This document shows positions 45,561 through 57,600 of a stretch of 64,000 nucleotides of DNA, piece after piece. This stretch comes from Plotosus lineatus (Eukaryota; Chordata; Actinopteri; Siluriformes; Plotosidae), in NCBI GenBank assembly GCA_024760905.1, contig CM045729.1:54397080-54461079 (forward strand). The letters run 5' to 3'. The position numbers and the translations under genes are program-made. The first letter of the stretch is position 1. Each line of letters starts with the position of its first letter. The notes under the pieces were generated by a model. That model did not search any database. It had not been told where the DNA came from and saw only the letters and a program-made list of their open reading frames with translations.

Positions 45561-45779
45561 CTTTTCTTCTTCTTTTCCTTTCATCTGTTCCCTTCGGGGG
45601 TTGCCACAGCGAATCATCTACCTCTATCTCACCCCATCCTCTGCCTCTTCTCTTACACCATCTACCTTCATGTCCTCCTTCACCACATCCATACATCTCC
45701 TCTTTGGTCTTCCTCAGCATCCTAATACCAATATACTCACTATCCCTCCTCTGTACATGTCCAAACCATCCCAATGTAG
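45561..45779 (-). mobile_element. APE-type LINE 3' fragment fused to a SINE
   Basis: Minus strand: FGHVQRRDS region with an internal deletion, then gctgtggcaacccccgaagg and gaaaggaaaagaagaagaa. Its upstream end joins the tail of the SINE 45780-46110 with no intervening duplication. Confidence 0.8.
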
Positions 45780-46110
45780 CTTTCTGCTTTTTCCCGTTTT
45801 TTTCAATGGTTGCCACAGCAAATCATCTGATATACATGTTTGATTTGGCATAGGTTTTTATATCGGATGCTCTTCCTGACACAACCCTTTAAACAAGGGG
45901 CAGAAACACGCTCTTTGCAGGTACTCTTTACGAAAGTCAGCAATGGTTCTTTTACACCTCTCACCATAGACAGTGAGAGACATGGCCAGCCTTTGATAAC
46001 CCAGTTAACTGCACTGGGGGGGGGGGGGGGGGGGGGTGTCAGTGACAACCTTGTGGAGAGTGTGACTCAAACCCCCAACCTTAAGATCAGCGATCCAGCG
46101 CCCTTTACCA
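45780..46110 (-). mobile_element. tRNA-SINE family 1, LINE-like tail
   Basis: Head truncated by a few bases at 46110; box B-like ggtttgagtca; G-run of about 20 at 46016-46036; tail ends cgggaaaaagcagaaag with no GAAGAAG repeat before the LINE fragment. Confidence 0.85.
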
Positions 46111-46142
46111 GAGTGCTCAATACTTTTTCGCAGAGCAAATAT

Positions 46143-46253
46143 AAGTAGAAATAAAAGGACAGAACAAAGACTTTCTATTGAAACTTTCTAGTGAAAATTT
46201 CTAGTTGAAAAGGAAGTTTCAATAGAAAGTCTTTGTTCTGTCCTTTTATTCCT

Positions 46254-46257
<4 letters not shown>
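46143..46257. repeat. Long hairpin, 44-nt arms with one mismatch
   Basis: Left arm 46143-46186 and right arm 46214-46257 are reverse complements (aagtagaaataaaaggacag / ctgtccttttattcctactt) except one position; the loop is 27 nt. It is preceded by a word (gagtgctcaatacttttt) that also occurs at 20868, so it may be part of a repeat. Confidence 0.9.
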
Positions 46258-46328
<71 letters not shown>

Positions 46329-46329
46329 C
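46258..46329. repeat. (TA)n(CA)n microsatellite
   Basis: TA to 46309, CA to 46329, about 150 bases before the arl5a 5' UTR block. Confidence 0.95.
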
Positions 46330-46479
46330 AGTTATGGTCTACTCGTGACTTATAATAATGAGATATTAAGTCATTTTTCTAATTTATTATTAAAATTATG
46401 ATTAACTGTAGAGAAACATTGTCTTCCTTCCATGTGAGATACTGTGTAAGTTCATTCTCAGTGAGGCTGCCGAGTTTTT

Positions 46480-46911
46480 GTTCTGTTTTCATGGGGAGTT
46501 GAACCCGAGGGCAGGGCAGCTCTGGAGCTCCTTAGGCTTGACTGGGCTGCTCTTGCTCGTGTCTCTGTGCTCATCCAGCTGTTGCGGCGGAAGGCAGCGG
46601 TCGCAGTGTTTCACTGCGCGGACCGAATCACGCTTTTCTAACGAACACGCAGCTGAACTTGGCTTTGACAAGGCTCAAATTATGCAGCATTTCAAAAGCA
46701 GCAGCAGCAGCATCGTCGTTAATCGCCATGTCTACCTCTCACCTCAGTTTTGCCTTGAAAACATCCTCTGCATTTTAGCTAAATCGCTTGTTGTAATCGA
46801 GTGCTAGCTTGGTTCTGCTTTCGGTTGATTGTTTCGGGACTTTTTACACGAAAGCAGTTACGGCTTTAAAACGTTTGTGTCGTCGATGTGAAGAAAAGTC
46901 ATCCCGCAGAC
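46480..46911 (+). promoter_or_regulatory. arl5a: arl5a 5' UTR / promoter-proximal CpG-containing block
   Basis: This stretch immediately upstream of the arl5a ATG is richer in GC and CpG (gttgcggcgg, cgcggaccgaatcacg, cgtcgtcgatg) than its AT-rich surroundings and contains no repeat I recognise. It is the likely transcription start region and 5' UTR. The exact start site cannot be read from sequence, and no clear TATA box stands out. Confidence 0.55.
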
Positions 46912-46957
46912 ATGGGAATCATTCTCGCAAAGTTATGGAGGCTTTTTAACCACCAAG
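46912..46957 (+). CDS. arl5a: arl5a exon 1 (start, myristoylation site)
   Basis: ATG GGA gives Met-Gly for N-myristoylation; the exon encodes [15 protein letters not shown], donor CCAAG|gtacgt. The hydrophobic/basic N-terminal helix is typical of Arf/Arl membrane insertion. Confidence 0.95.
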
Positions 46958-47112
46958 GTACGTAAATTCCCCTCCATTTATGAAGACAATGGATATTTTA
47001 GCAAAGTTAGCTAACCGGCTAGCTGACGTTAGCTTTGTGAAGTTTATTTCGCGTTCTGACGTGCTTATGAAACAACATCTCTTATTAATATATAAGTGTG
47101 TGTATGTATGTA

Positions 47113-47154
<42 letters not shown>

Positions 47155-50100
47155 CCGATGCTTTTTATTGTCTCATCAATGTCTGTCAGCCGTTGTAAAA
47201 CAGGTTTGTTGATCTGTAACTGGCTATGTTTTGTTTTCTACCTGTTTGACACTTGCTAATGTGTTTAGTAGCCTGTATGTGTTATGCTAGCAGTTGGACG
47301 CTAATAGCGCAGTGCTGGATTTCACAGGGCCTGATGGAGCTTCTTTCTTTTTTCTTTCTTTCTTTTTCTTTTTTAGCATTACACACTCGAAAGAAGTATG
47401 AAAATCACTGACAGTTGGAGTATCAATTTTCCCCTCAGTTTTAAAACCTAATGCTGTCCATCTGTCTTAATTACATTCCTAGTTAAGGCTTGATCTTGAT
47501 CTTGATCTTGAAGGCTAGCTGTGTCTTATTATTATTATAATAATAATTATTATTATTAGTAGTAGTAGTAGTAGTAGTACGAGTAGTAATATTATTATTG
47601 TTGTTGTCTGTATTACAACTGCAACATAACACATCTAACATTATTTATATTTAATGAACCAGTAAATGCATGAATATTCATAAAGCCCACTGCTTTTGAA
47701 TAATGCTGTGTGGTCGATTGGTTATCAGTACACATTTTTGCTTTGTTTGAGCATGTCTGAAGCTGAATTATTGCCCAATCTTGAAAGAATTAAAACCTTT
47801 AGCGATAAAGCTGTTCATTTAATATATTTGAGATCAAATTGTCAGACATGTACTTGTTTTCGAAGTAATAAAGCCTGAGCTGAAAACATGCTCTCCATAA
47901 GCTGGTGTAGTCATTTCTTTTATGTAAACTAATAATGAAAGATGTTGTGTAGTGACAGACTAAAGAAGCCCCTCAGTGTCCATGTTCTACACAGGAATCT
48001 GAGACAGTGTTGATTGAGTATACAGTATTCATTACTTCTCATTCATTATACATGATATGACCTAGTACAGTAAGTATTGGCTTCTACCCTGGCATTGTTT
48101 ATCAGGTAGCAATGATTATGGGTTAACCGGGGTAATATGGAACATATGAACTAAAATGGGCTGTTGCTTGAAAAATATTGAGGGAAGCAAAACAAACATT
48201 TGCATCAGCACAGGGTAGATTGATATCTCTTTTTCTTTCTTCTTTTCCTTTCGGATTTTTCCCTTTGTCAGGGGTCGCCACAGCGAATCATCTGAATCGC
48301 ATGTTTGATTTGGCATAGGTTTTTACGTCGAATGCCCTTCCTGACACAACCCTGTAGCAAGGGACAGAAACATGCTGATGGCGATGCAGCTACTCTTTAT
48401 AAAAGTCAATATTGGTTCTTATACATGCCTCAAACCATAGACAGTGGGAGACATGGTCGGCCTTTGATAACCCAGTTAGCTGCACTGAGGGGTAGATTGA
48501 TATTTCTAAAATGCTTAAATTACAGCTTTCTAACTGTTGACCATCAATATTTAAGACCACAATTTCACAATATATTCCCATTTTAACCCAATTACAAGGT
48601 AATATGAGTGATTCAAATTATGTTGTGATCAGCCACTTTAGTAGTAAAAATGAGCAGAAGTAAACCAACACATGTCTAATATGACACCAGTACAATATTA
48701 AAAAAAAAAAAGTATAACCAATGACATAACTAAAATGAAGGGTAAGAATCTTTAAGTAAATGTTCACACAGCAAAGCAGGGAAGATCTACACCAAATGAA
48801 CGTTTATGAACAAGATATTGATATTTCATTGATATTGAGTTGACTTATTGTCCCCCAGGTCTAGTGACTCATATTATTCTTTCCCTAATGTTTAAACATT
48901 TTAAACAATTGGCAAAAACAACCTTGCGCATCTCGGTCTCCATTTCATTCTAATTCTTACCAATAACTGGGTTATTAAAGGCAGGCCATGTCTGTCACTG
49001 TCTATGGTGAGAGGCATGTAAAAGAAGCATTGCTGACTTTCGTAAAGAGTAGCTGCAAAGCCGTTAGCGTGGTTCTGTCCCTTGCTAAAGGGTTGTGACA
49101 GGAATGGCATCCGACGTAAAATCCCATTCCAAATCAAATGTGCGAATCAGATGATTCGCTGTGGCGACTCTCGAGAATGGAAAAAGCCGAAAAGTAAAGA
49201 AGAAATATGAATAAACATCTTTTCTAAAGTATCAAATCAATATAACTAAATATAATATAGCTACCCTTTGACATCATATATCCAGTTATGTGACAAAAGC
49301 ATGATTCTCATAGTGTGCTATAAATAGTGTATCTAGAGGTGGCCTATATTACCCCAGTTACCCCAACTCGGGTTTCATGTGAAAGTCAACTTTTCTGCTA
49401 TACGCCTCAATGTTTTTCTGTTTACAAAACACATGCATTCCATAAAGCTGAGTAATTGGACAAGCCATTCCATTACATCACGGGGCGGGAACCTATGGCT
49501 CGCGAGCCAGACGTGGCTCTTTTGATGACTGCATCTGGCTCTCAGATAAATCAGGTGGCCTTTCTTAACAGAATATCTAATACATAATTTTGCTGTGCTT
49601 TAAATAAAAATACAGAAAAAAGTAATCAAATAAAACAAAAACATAAATAAATAAATCTCACGCATTTCAATCGACAGTAGGCTCTCAACATTCGTGGGGG
49701 TTCGGTTCCGAGCCCTCCCGCGAATCGAGATAATCTCCGAGTTCTGTACCCAGAAGTAAAACCCCATGTAACACGTCACATGCGCGAATGAGCAGCCGGA
49801 AGTAAAAAATACTATGTATCTATTACATGCGTTAAAATATGCTTCTTAAACACATTCTACAAACAGTCTTACTCATTAATACAATATTAATGTAGTAAAA
49901 TACAGTAATGATTAAGAAAAACTTTTACATTTTTACTCTTATTTTTATTGATGATAAAATATAAATATTATACAGCATATACTGTTGTAAAGCACTCGTT
50001 TGAACAAAGAAACAATTTGAATCTGAGAACTCCGCGACGTTGCCCTCTAGGCAGCGCCGTCTTGGAGACGTCCCTTGAAGTTCAACGGAAAAGGACATGA

Positions 50101-51599
50101 AGCGTAATAAAGTTTATCCTTTTGGTATCATTTGTTAAACATGATACAGAACATAAAATCTCATGCACAAACATTCTCAGAATTAACGTAGGCACTGTAC
50201 TGGAATAATAATTGAAAAAGATTTTAATACAACAGTTCAGAGAAAACCATCGTTTCTCAGGAGAAAGTCTTATTTCTTCAGAAGAGACATCCAGCGTTTT
50301 CTATCGCTTAGCCAGAGAAGACGCATAGCATTTGAGTGGTATCATAGAGCTTAACTGGTAATTAAAACACACACAAAAAAAGAGGCTTTAATAGATGGAA
50401 GCCTAAACGCCTGCATGAAGCTGAACCTCAGCACGCATCAACAATTCGAAGCCATCAGCAACACCATGCAGCACCAGAAGTCGCATTAATAGTAAAAAGT
50501 ACTTTTTTTAATTAATAAATAACTTTGTTATAACAATGTTGTTTAAAATAAATTTAGAGTCTTATTATACTCTAAAATTGTTGGTCTCAGTATTAAAAAT
50601 ATATATTTGGCTCTCGGAGGATTAGATTTTAAATCGGCTTTTTTTTTTGGCTCTCTTAGTTAAAAAGTTTCCCGACCCCTGAATTACATACAACACAGCT
50701 TTCAAATTTTAGCTGTATTTTTACATTATAGGTTTCTTAAGTTCTAGCTATCCAGGATTGTATTAGAGACAGCCCCCAAAAGCATGCCTTTTCTAAACAG
50801 GTGTACTCACAGAACAACCATAGTTCATTCACACCAATACTCCATTTGCAGGTACTTGTAGTTTTATTAAATACAAAATGTTTGTCATGATGATATCAAC
50901 ACACGCATGCTCATTTGACTATATGTATGTAATAATACAGAGGTATGAAGTTAATTCATTTTAAATGAATTGAAGTAGGGACAGTGGTGGCCCGGTGTTA
51001 GGTTGCTGGATTACTCATTCGAAGGTCGGAGGTTCAAGCCCCCCCCCCCCAGTGCAGCCAACTGGGCAATGAAAGGCTGGCCATGTCTTTCACTGTCTAT
51101 GGTGAGAGGCATGTAAAAGAACCATTTCTGGCTTTTATCTAGAGTAGGCTGCATAGATATCAATGTGTTTCTGCAAGCTGTCCAGGGTGTACTCTCCCCT
51201 CAGTTGAGATGGCACTAGCCTCCCCGCAACCCGAATTAGGATTAAGCTGTTCAGAAAATGAATGCTGCAAGAGAGACATGCCTTAGTCCAATTAAAATAT
51301 CCTCAGGGATGGTTTAGCAATGCTGTCTGTCTTTCAGTGTGTAAAAAGGGAAGTGGGATTTTATCAGTTCATCCCATTTTATATTATTTATTTGTTACCT
51401 ACGAAGGATTTGATGGAATTTCTAAAGAAATTTTAAAAATAACTTTTTTCCTTGTATGAATTGTATGCAGTAGAACCTGCTGCACTCTTTCTGAACTGTG
51501 AAACAATTGGATTACTTCTATAAACAGAGACGAGTTTCAAGGTGCAGACTTCCGCATTGTTGTCACTAAAGTATACATGATTTCCTGCTGTGTGTGCGC

Positions 51600-51657
<58 letters not shown>

Positions 51658-54600
51658 TATGGCTTTATTGTAATACCCACCTCACCTACCAGGAACAGCA
51701 AAAAGTCTTTTCCTTTCGGCTGTTCCCTTCAGGGGTCGCCACAGCAAATGATCTGCCGCCATCTCTCCCTATCCTCTGCATCTTCTACTCTTACTCCAAC
51801 GACCTTCATGTCCGCCTTCACCGCATCCATAAATCTTCTCTTTGGTCTTCTTCTGGGCCTTTTGCCTGGTAGTTCCAACCTCAGCATCCTACGACCAATA
51901 TACTCACTATCCCTCCTCTGTACATGTCCAAACCATCTCAATCTAGCCTCTCTGACTTTGTCTCCAAAACATCTAACGTGCTGTCCCTCTGATGTACTCA
52001 TTTCTGATCCTATCCATCCTCGTTACTCCCAAAGAGAACCTCAACATTTTCATCTCTGTTACCTCCAACTCTGACTCCTGTCTTTTCCCCAGGGCCACTG
52101 TCTCTAAACCATACAACATTGCTGGCCTCATCACCGTCTTGTACACTTTTCCCTTCATTCTTGCCGATACTCTCCTATCACACATCACACCGGACACTTT
52201 TCTCCATCCATTCCAACCTGCCTGCACGCACTTCTTCACCTCTTTTCCACACTCTCCATTGCTCTGGATTGTTGAGCCTAAGTACTTAAAATCCTCCACC
52301 TTCTTTATCTCTGCCCCCTGTAACCTCAGAGTTCCTCTTGGGTCCTTGTCGTTCACACACATGTATTCTGTATTACTAAGACTAACCTTCAATCCCCTCC
52401 TTTCCAGGGCATACCTCCACCTCTCTAGATTTTCCTCCACTTGGTCTCTGCTCTCACTACAGATCGCGATGTCATCTGCAAACATCATAGTCCATGGAGA
52501 TTCTTGTCTAACCTCGTCTGTTAGCCTGTCCATCACCATAGCAAACAAGAAGGGGCTCAGAGCTGACCCTTGATGCAGTCCCACCTCCACCTTGAACTCT
52601 TCTGTCACACCGACAGCACACCTCACCACTGTCTTACATCTCTCATACATGTCTTGCACCACTCTAACATACTTCTCTGCCACTCCAGACTTCCTCATAC
52701 AATACCACAGTTCTTCTCTCGGCACCCTGTCATATGCTTTCTCCAGATCCACAAAGGCACAATGCAGCTCCTTCTGACCTTCTCTGTACTTCTCTATTAA
52801 CATCCTCAAAGCAAACACTGCATCTGTGGTGCTCTTTCTTGGCATGAAACCAAACTGGTGTTCACAAATGCTGACCTCTGCCCTTAGTCTTGCTTCCACT
52901 ATTCTTTCCCATAGCTTCATTGTATGGCTCATCAACTTTATCCCTCTGTAGTTGCCACAACTCTGTACATCTCCCTTGTTCTTAAAAATGGGCACAAACA
53001 CACTTCTCCTCCATTCCTCTGGCATCTGCTCACTTTCTAAGACCTTGTTGAATATTCTTGTCAGAAAATCTACTGCTACCTCTCCTAGACACTTCCATAC
53101 CTCAACTGGTATGTCATCAGGGCCAACTGCCTTTCCACTCTTCATCCTCTTCAATGCCCTCCTCACTTCTCCTTTACGAATCTTTGCTACTTCCTGCTCC
53201 TCAATGGTCACCCCTCCTACTCTTTTTTTCTCTCTCATTTTCCTCATTCATCAGCTCTTCAAAGTACTCTTTCCATCTTCCCAGCACACTTCTGTCATCA
53301 GTCAATACATTTCCCTCTCTGTCCTTTATCACTCTAACTTGCTGCACATCTTTCCCATCTCTATTTCTCTGCTGTGCTAACCTGTATAGATCATTTTCTC
53401 CCTCCTTACTGTTCAACCTATCATACAAGTCATCATACGCCCTCTGTTTGGCCTTTGACACTGCTACCTTTTCCTTACGCTGTGTCTCCCTGTACTCCTG
53501 TTTACTCTCTTCGGTCCTCTCAATGTCCCACTTCTTCTTGGCTAACCTCTTCTTTTGTACACACTCCTGCACTTCTTCATTCCACCACCAAGTTTCCTTA
53601 TCTACTTTCCTTCCAGAGGACACACCAAGTACTCTCCTACCGGTCTCCCTGATCACATTGGCTGTGGTTGTCCAGTCCTCTGGAAGCACTTCCTGACTAC
53701 CCAAAGCCTGTTTCAACTCCTCCTTGAAGACAACACGACACTCTTCCTTTTTCAGCTTCCACCACTTTGTCTTCTGCTCTGCCTTTGCCTTTTTCACCTT
53801 TCTCACCATCAGTGTCATCTTGCACACCACCATCCTATGCTGTTTGGCAACACTCTCACCCACTACTACTTTGCAGTCACTGACTTCCTTCAAATTACAT
53901 CGCCTACACAAGATGTAGTCTACCTGTGTGCTCTTACCTCCGCTTTCATAAGTCACCCTACGCTTCTGTTTCTTCTTGAAGAAAGTATTCACCACAGCCA
54001 TTTCCACCTTTTTGCAAAATCGATCAACATCTGTCCTTCTGTGTTCCTGTCCTGGATACCAAACCTGCCCATCACTTCCTCGTCCCCTCTGTTGCCTGCA
54101 CCAACATGTCCATTGAAGTCTGCTCCAATGACCACTCTTTCACCTCTGGGGGTACTCTGCATCACTTCATCTAACTCACTCCAGAATCTCCCCTTCTCTT
54201 CTAGCTTACATCCTGCCTGTGGGACATAAGCACTAACAACATTGACCATCACGCCTTCAATTTCTAACTTGAGACTCATCATTCTGTCTGACACTCTTTT
54301 CACTTCTAGAACATTCCTGACAAACCCCTCCTTCAAGATGACTCCTACTCCATTTCTCTTCCCATCCACACCATGAAAAAACAGCTTAAACCCTGCTCCT
54401 AAGCTTCTAGCCTTGCTACCTTTCCACCTTGTCTCCTGAACACACAGTATGTCCACCTTCCTCCTCTGCATCATGTCAGCCAGCTCCCTATCTTTTCCTT
54501 GCATAGTTCCAACATTCAAAGTCCCTACTCAGTCCTAGGCTCACGCATTTCCTCTTCTCTCTCTGCCTACGGACACGCCTCCCGCCTCTCCTTCCTCGAC

Positions 54601-57600
54601 GTCTTCGACCAACAGTAGTCCAATTTCCATCAGCACCCTGTTAGTTGACAGCACTGATGGCGGTCGTTGTTAACCCGGGCCTCGACCGATCCGGTATGAA
54701 TTCTGTATTGATCATTTGCATTTTTAAATGTGGCAGAAGTTTTACGCCGGATGCCCTTCCTGTTGCAACCCTCTGCATTTATCCGGGCTTGGGACCGGCA
54801 TAAGGGGGAGAGACACTGGTTAGTGCCCCCCCACCCCCCGCCTCATGGCTGCATTAGGAACAGCAAAAAGTATGACCTGAAAATTCAAGCAATTCCCATG
54901 GAAGAAAAAAAATTTAAATAAGGAGTGTTTTTTTTTTTTTTAAACAAGTATGGCAGTTCACAACCTGAGAGAAGATGAGCAGTTTTATTTTTTGAGAGAA
55001 AAAGCATTGAAGTGAATTTGTGTTGTATGCACACATCTTAGTCTAAGCTACTTCAGCCTTGACAGTCCCACTGAGACACCTCACATCATCATTTGGTTAA
55101 AAACTCGGTTATTTTACAACGTTGAATTTGTACAGATAGGTCTCCATTTTTTCTGTCTTTTCTTCAGTGATGAATTTTATGAACACATCAGGCAAATTAA
55201 GTCTATCACGTTTCATCACTTGCTCCTTAATTAATTATCCTGGTAATCACTTGGTAACACTTTTAGAAATGACGACATGCGCATGATGGTAACATCTCCT
55301 CCATATACCTTTGACGTTATGGTCTATTTCAGATGAAGCTGCATCACAGGGATGCATAATGAAATGTGACTTTTAAACCAAGTGAAGATGAAAACTTTGG
55401 CTTCTGTTGGATGTGAGAACATGGCAGCTGTGCTTCTCTTAATCTCTAATTTTGCTTTGCTGCTCTGACAGTATGATCAGACATGTTTTGTACACACAGC
55501 TTAGGGTTTTTTTATATCAAAAGGTTGACATTTTTATGTTTAACCAAGAAATGTAGTTTACGTTGTTCCATATTCACAGCTGTGTAACATGAAAATGTGA
55601 GTAGGGGGAAACTAGGGTAATATGGGCCACCTCAAAATACACTACAGTACACTATGTGGATCATGCTTTTAGTGCATGACAGAATATGATGTCATAGTGT
55701 AGCCCTATTAGAATTAGTGATGTTGGTTTGATATTTCAGGAAAGGTGAGCATTTGTTTATTCATATTTCCTCCTACCTTTCTACATGATGTAGTTTTACA
55801 AGGTTTGGTACTTTACCACTTGATTTTATTGACACATTTTGGTGCCAATGGTGGCACTTTTTTTTTTTTTTTTTCCCCAAATTTTGAAAATTCTAAAACA
55901 TGGAAAGGGTAATGTGGGCCACTGATTTTTGGGTAAAATGTACCAGCCCAAATTACCCCATATGAATGAAATGTAAAAGGGCAGTGGTGGTCTGGTGGTA
56001 AAGGGTGCTGGATCGCTGATCCTGAGGTTGGGGGTTCGAGTCCCACCCTCCACAAAGTTGTCACTGTTCCCCGAGTGCAGCTAAGTGGGCTATCAAAGGC
56101 CGACCATGTCTCTCACTGTCTATGGTGTGAGGCATGTAAAAGAACCATTGCTGACTTTCGACAAGAGTTGCGGTAAAGCCGTCAGCGTGTTGCTGCCCTG
56201 CGATGGCCTGGCGAGCTGTCCAGGGTGTACTTTGCCCTCATCTGGAGTTGGCTGGGATGGGTGCGACCCTAATTAGGGTTAAGCAGTTACAGAAAATGCT
56301 GATGATGAAATGAAATCTGCTCATAAACCAAAGCTGGTCACCCAACCTAACCCAGAAGAAATGTTTATGATTGTTTTCTCTTAAATATTTTCTGGTGTCA
56401 TATTAATCATAAATACTGTATACGACGTGATAAGCACCCAGGGCGCTTATAAAATTGGCGTGGGCGGGCGCTTATTAAAATGATTACCAGCGGTGTGGAA
56501 CGGTAAGTGCTTATTACCATAGAGGTGGAAAACATGAATAATAACAGAACAATAAAAGAGTTTTACTCTTTTGTGTTATTTATTTTGTGGTATCAGCCAA
56601 ATTACTTACAAAAAAGCTGAAAATAAACAGAAAACAGCATAATTTAAAAATAAAGACCCTTTAATTTTCCCTCCCGGTGCTGTTCCTTTAAATATTTTCC
56701 CCCTATGTAAAATCGAGCCAATCAACACAAAGGTCAACTTTAGCACATGGCAATTTGAAAAGTACATGGCTTAAATTTATAAAGTTAGTGAGCAGGAGAA
56801 TCTGGTGAAAAATACTTAGTGGTAAGATCAAAAACACTGAGAGGGGTGCTTATTGGAGCAGGACGCTTATTACGTAGAATTTGGTATGTGTTGGTTTACT
56901 TCAGGTCACTCTTACTACTAAATTAGTGGCTGATCACAAAAAAAAAACTTGACATTTTATTACCATATTACCCTGTAGCTGGGGTCATATGTACCCTTTA
57001 TACATATTGGAATAATGGTCATAAGTATTGATGTTCGACAGTTAGAAAACGGTTCTTGAAGCATTTTAGAGACACCTACCCGATGATGAGTCAACTATTT
57101 ATGTTAGGTTCAATATTTTTTTTTAAGCGACAGCCCATTTTAGTTCATATGGCCCATTTTACCCCAGTTACCACATATGCCTGAGAAAGAGAATATTTTT
57201 AGTCTTACCTTCTGCTGAATTGTAATGGTTGCAATTGTAACAGTTTTTGACTTTTTTCACGTGTGTGCATTAAATTCCAAAAACTGTTCAATCCAACAAC
57301 TTTTGAACAAAGTTGTAAACCCAAATAAAAATTCTACGTCCACTACATCATTTTGATGATTTATGTCATTTTCACTGAGAATTGTCTTCCCGTTAATTTT
57401 GGATTATTGTATGTCATAAGATTTTGAGAATTTTACAATGCTATTAAAAAAAACGATGTGCGATATCCTACAAGCAAAACTTAAAAAAAAAATATTATTC
57501 ACCTTACTTTCTCTTTTGTTTTACTCATGTTCGAAATTAATCTAATCTTTCCTTCCACAGTTCAGAGATATGCAGATTAGATTGATTTGGTCACTGTAAA

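Larger units (their letters stand above)
48121..49362. mobile_element. DNA element with GGTAACTGGGGTAATAT-type inverted ends, copy 1
   Basis: Left end ggttaaccggggtaatatgg; right end read in reverse ggtaactggggtaatatagg. No transposase. Two SINEs (48227-48490, 48964-49206) were inserted in it. Superfamily not recognised. Confidence 0.65.
51707..54855 (-). mobile_element. APE-type LINE (RTE-like) copy E, full length, exact 16-bp TSD
   Basis: The duplication aggaacagcaaaaagt at 51691-51706 and 54856-54871 defines the whole element, 3149 bp, including a ~330-bp 5' UTR. Order on the minus strand: 5' UTR, endonuclease, reverse transcriptase, C-terminal region, short 3' UTR ending ctgtggcgacccctgaaggg and gaaaggaaaag. 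It is the best-preserved copy here, antisense in arl5a intron 1. Only a few frameshifts separate its open segments. Confidence 0.95.
55604..57172. mobile_element. DNA element with GGTAACTGGGGTAATAT-type inverted ends, copy 2
   Basis: Left end gggaaactagggtaatatgg; right end read in reverse ggtaactggggtaaaatggg. Shares internal words (gtggctgatcacaa, cagcccattttagttcat) with 48121-49362 and 45340-45560. It contains a SINE and a MITE. Confidence 0.65.

Noticed and set aside
51992..54229. Long plus-strand open frames over the LINE (also 25940-26686, 36280-37433, 53058-53696)
   Set aside because: They are antisense shadows of the LINE endonuclease/RT coding sequence; the codons of the true frame explain them.
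55976..56060. tRNA gene, because box A and box B are present
   Set aside because: The box-bearing heads recur with the same attached body and tails and lack a cloverleaf with proper acceptor stem; they are SINE heads.
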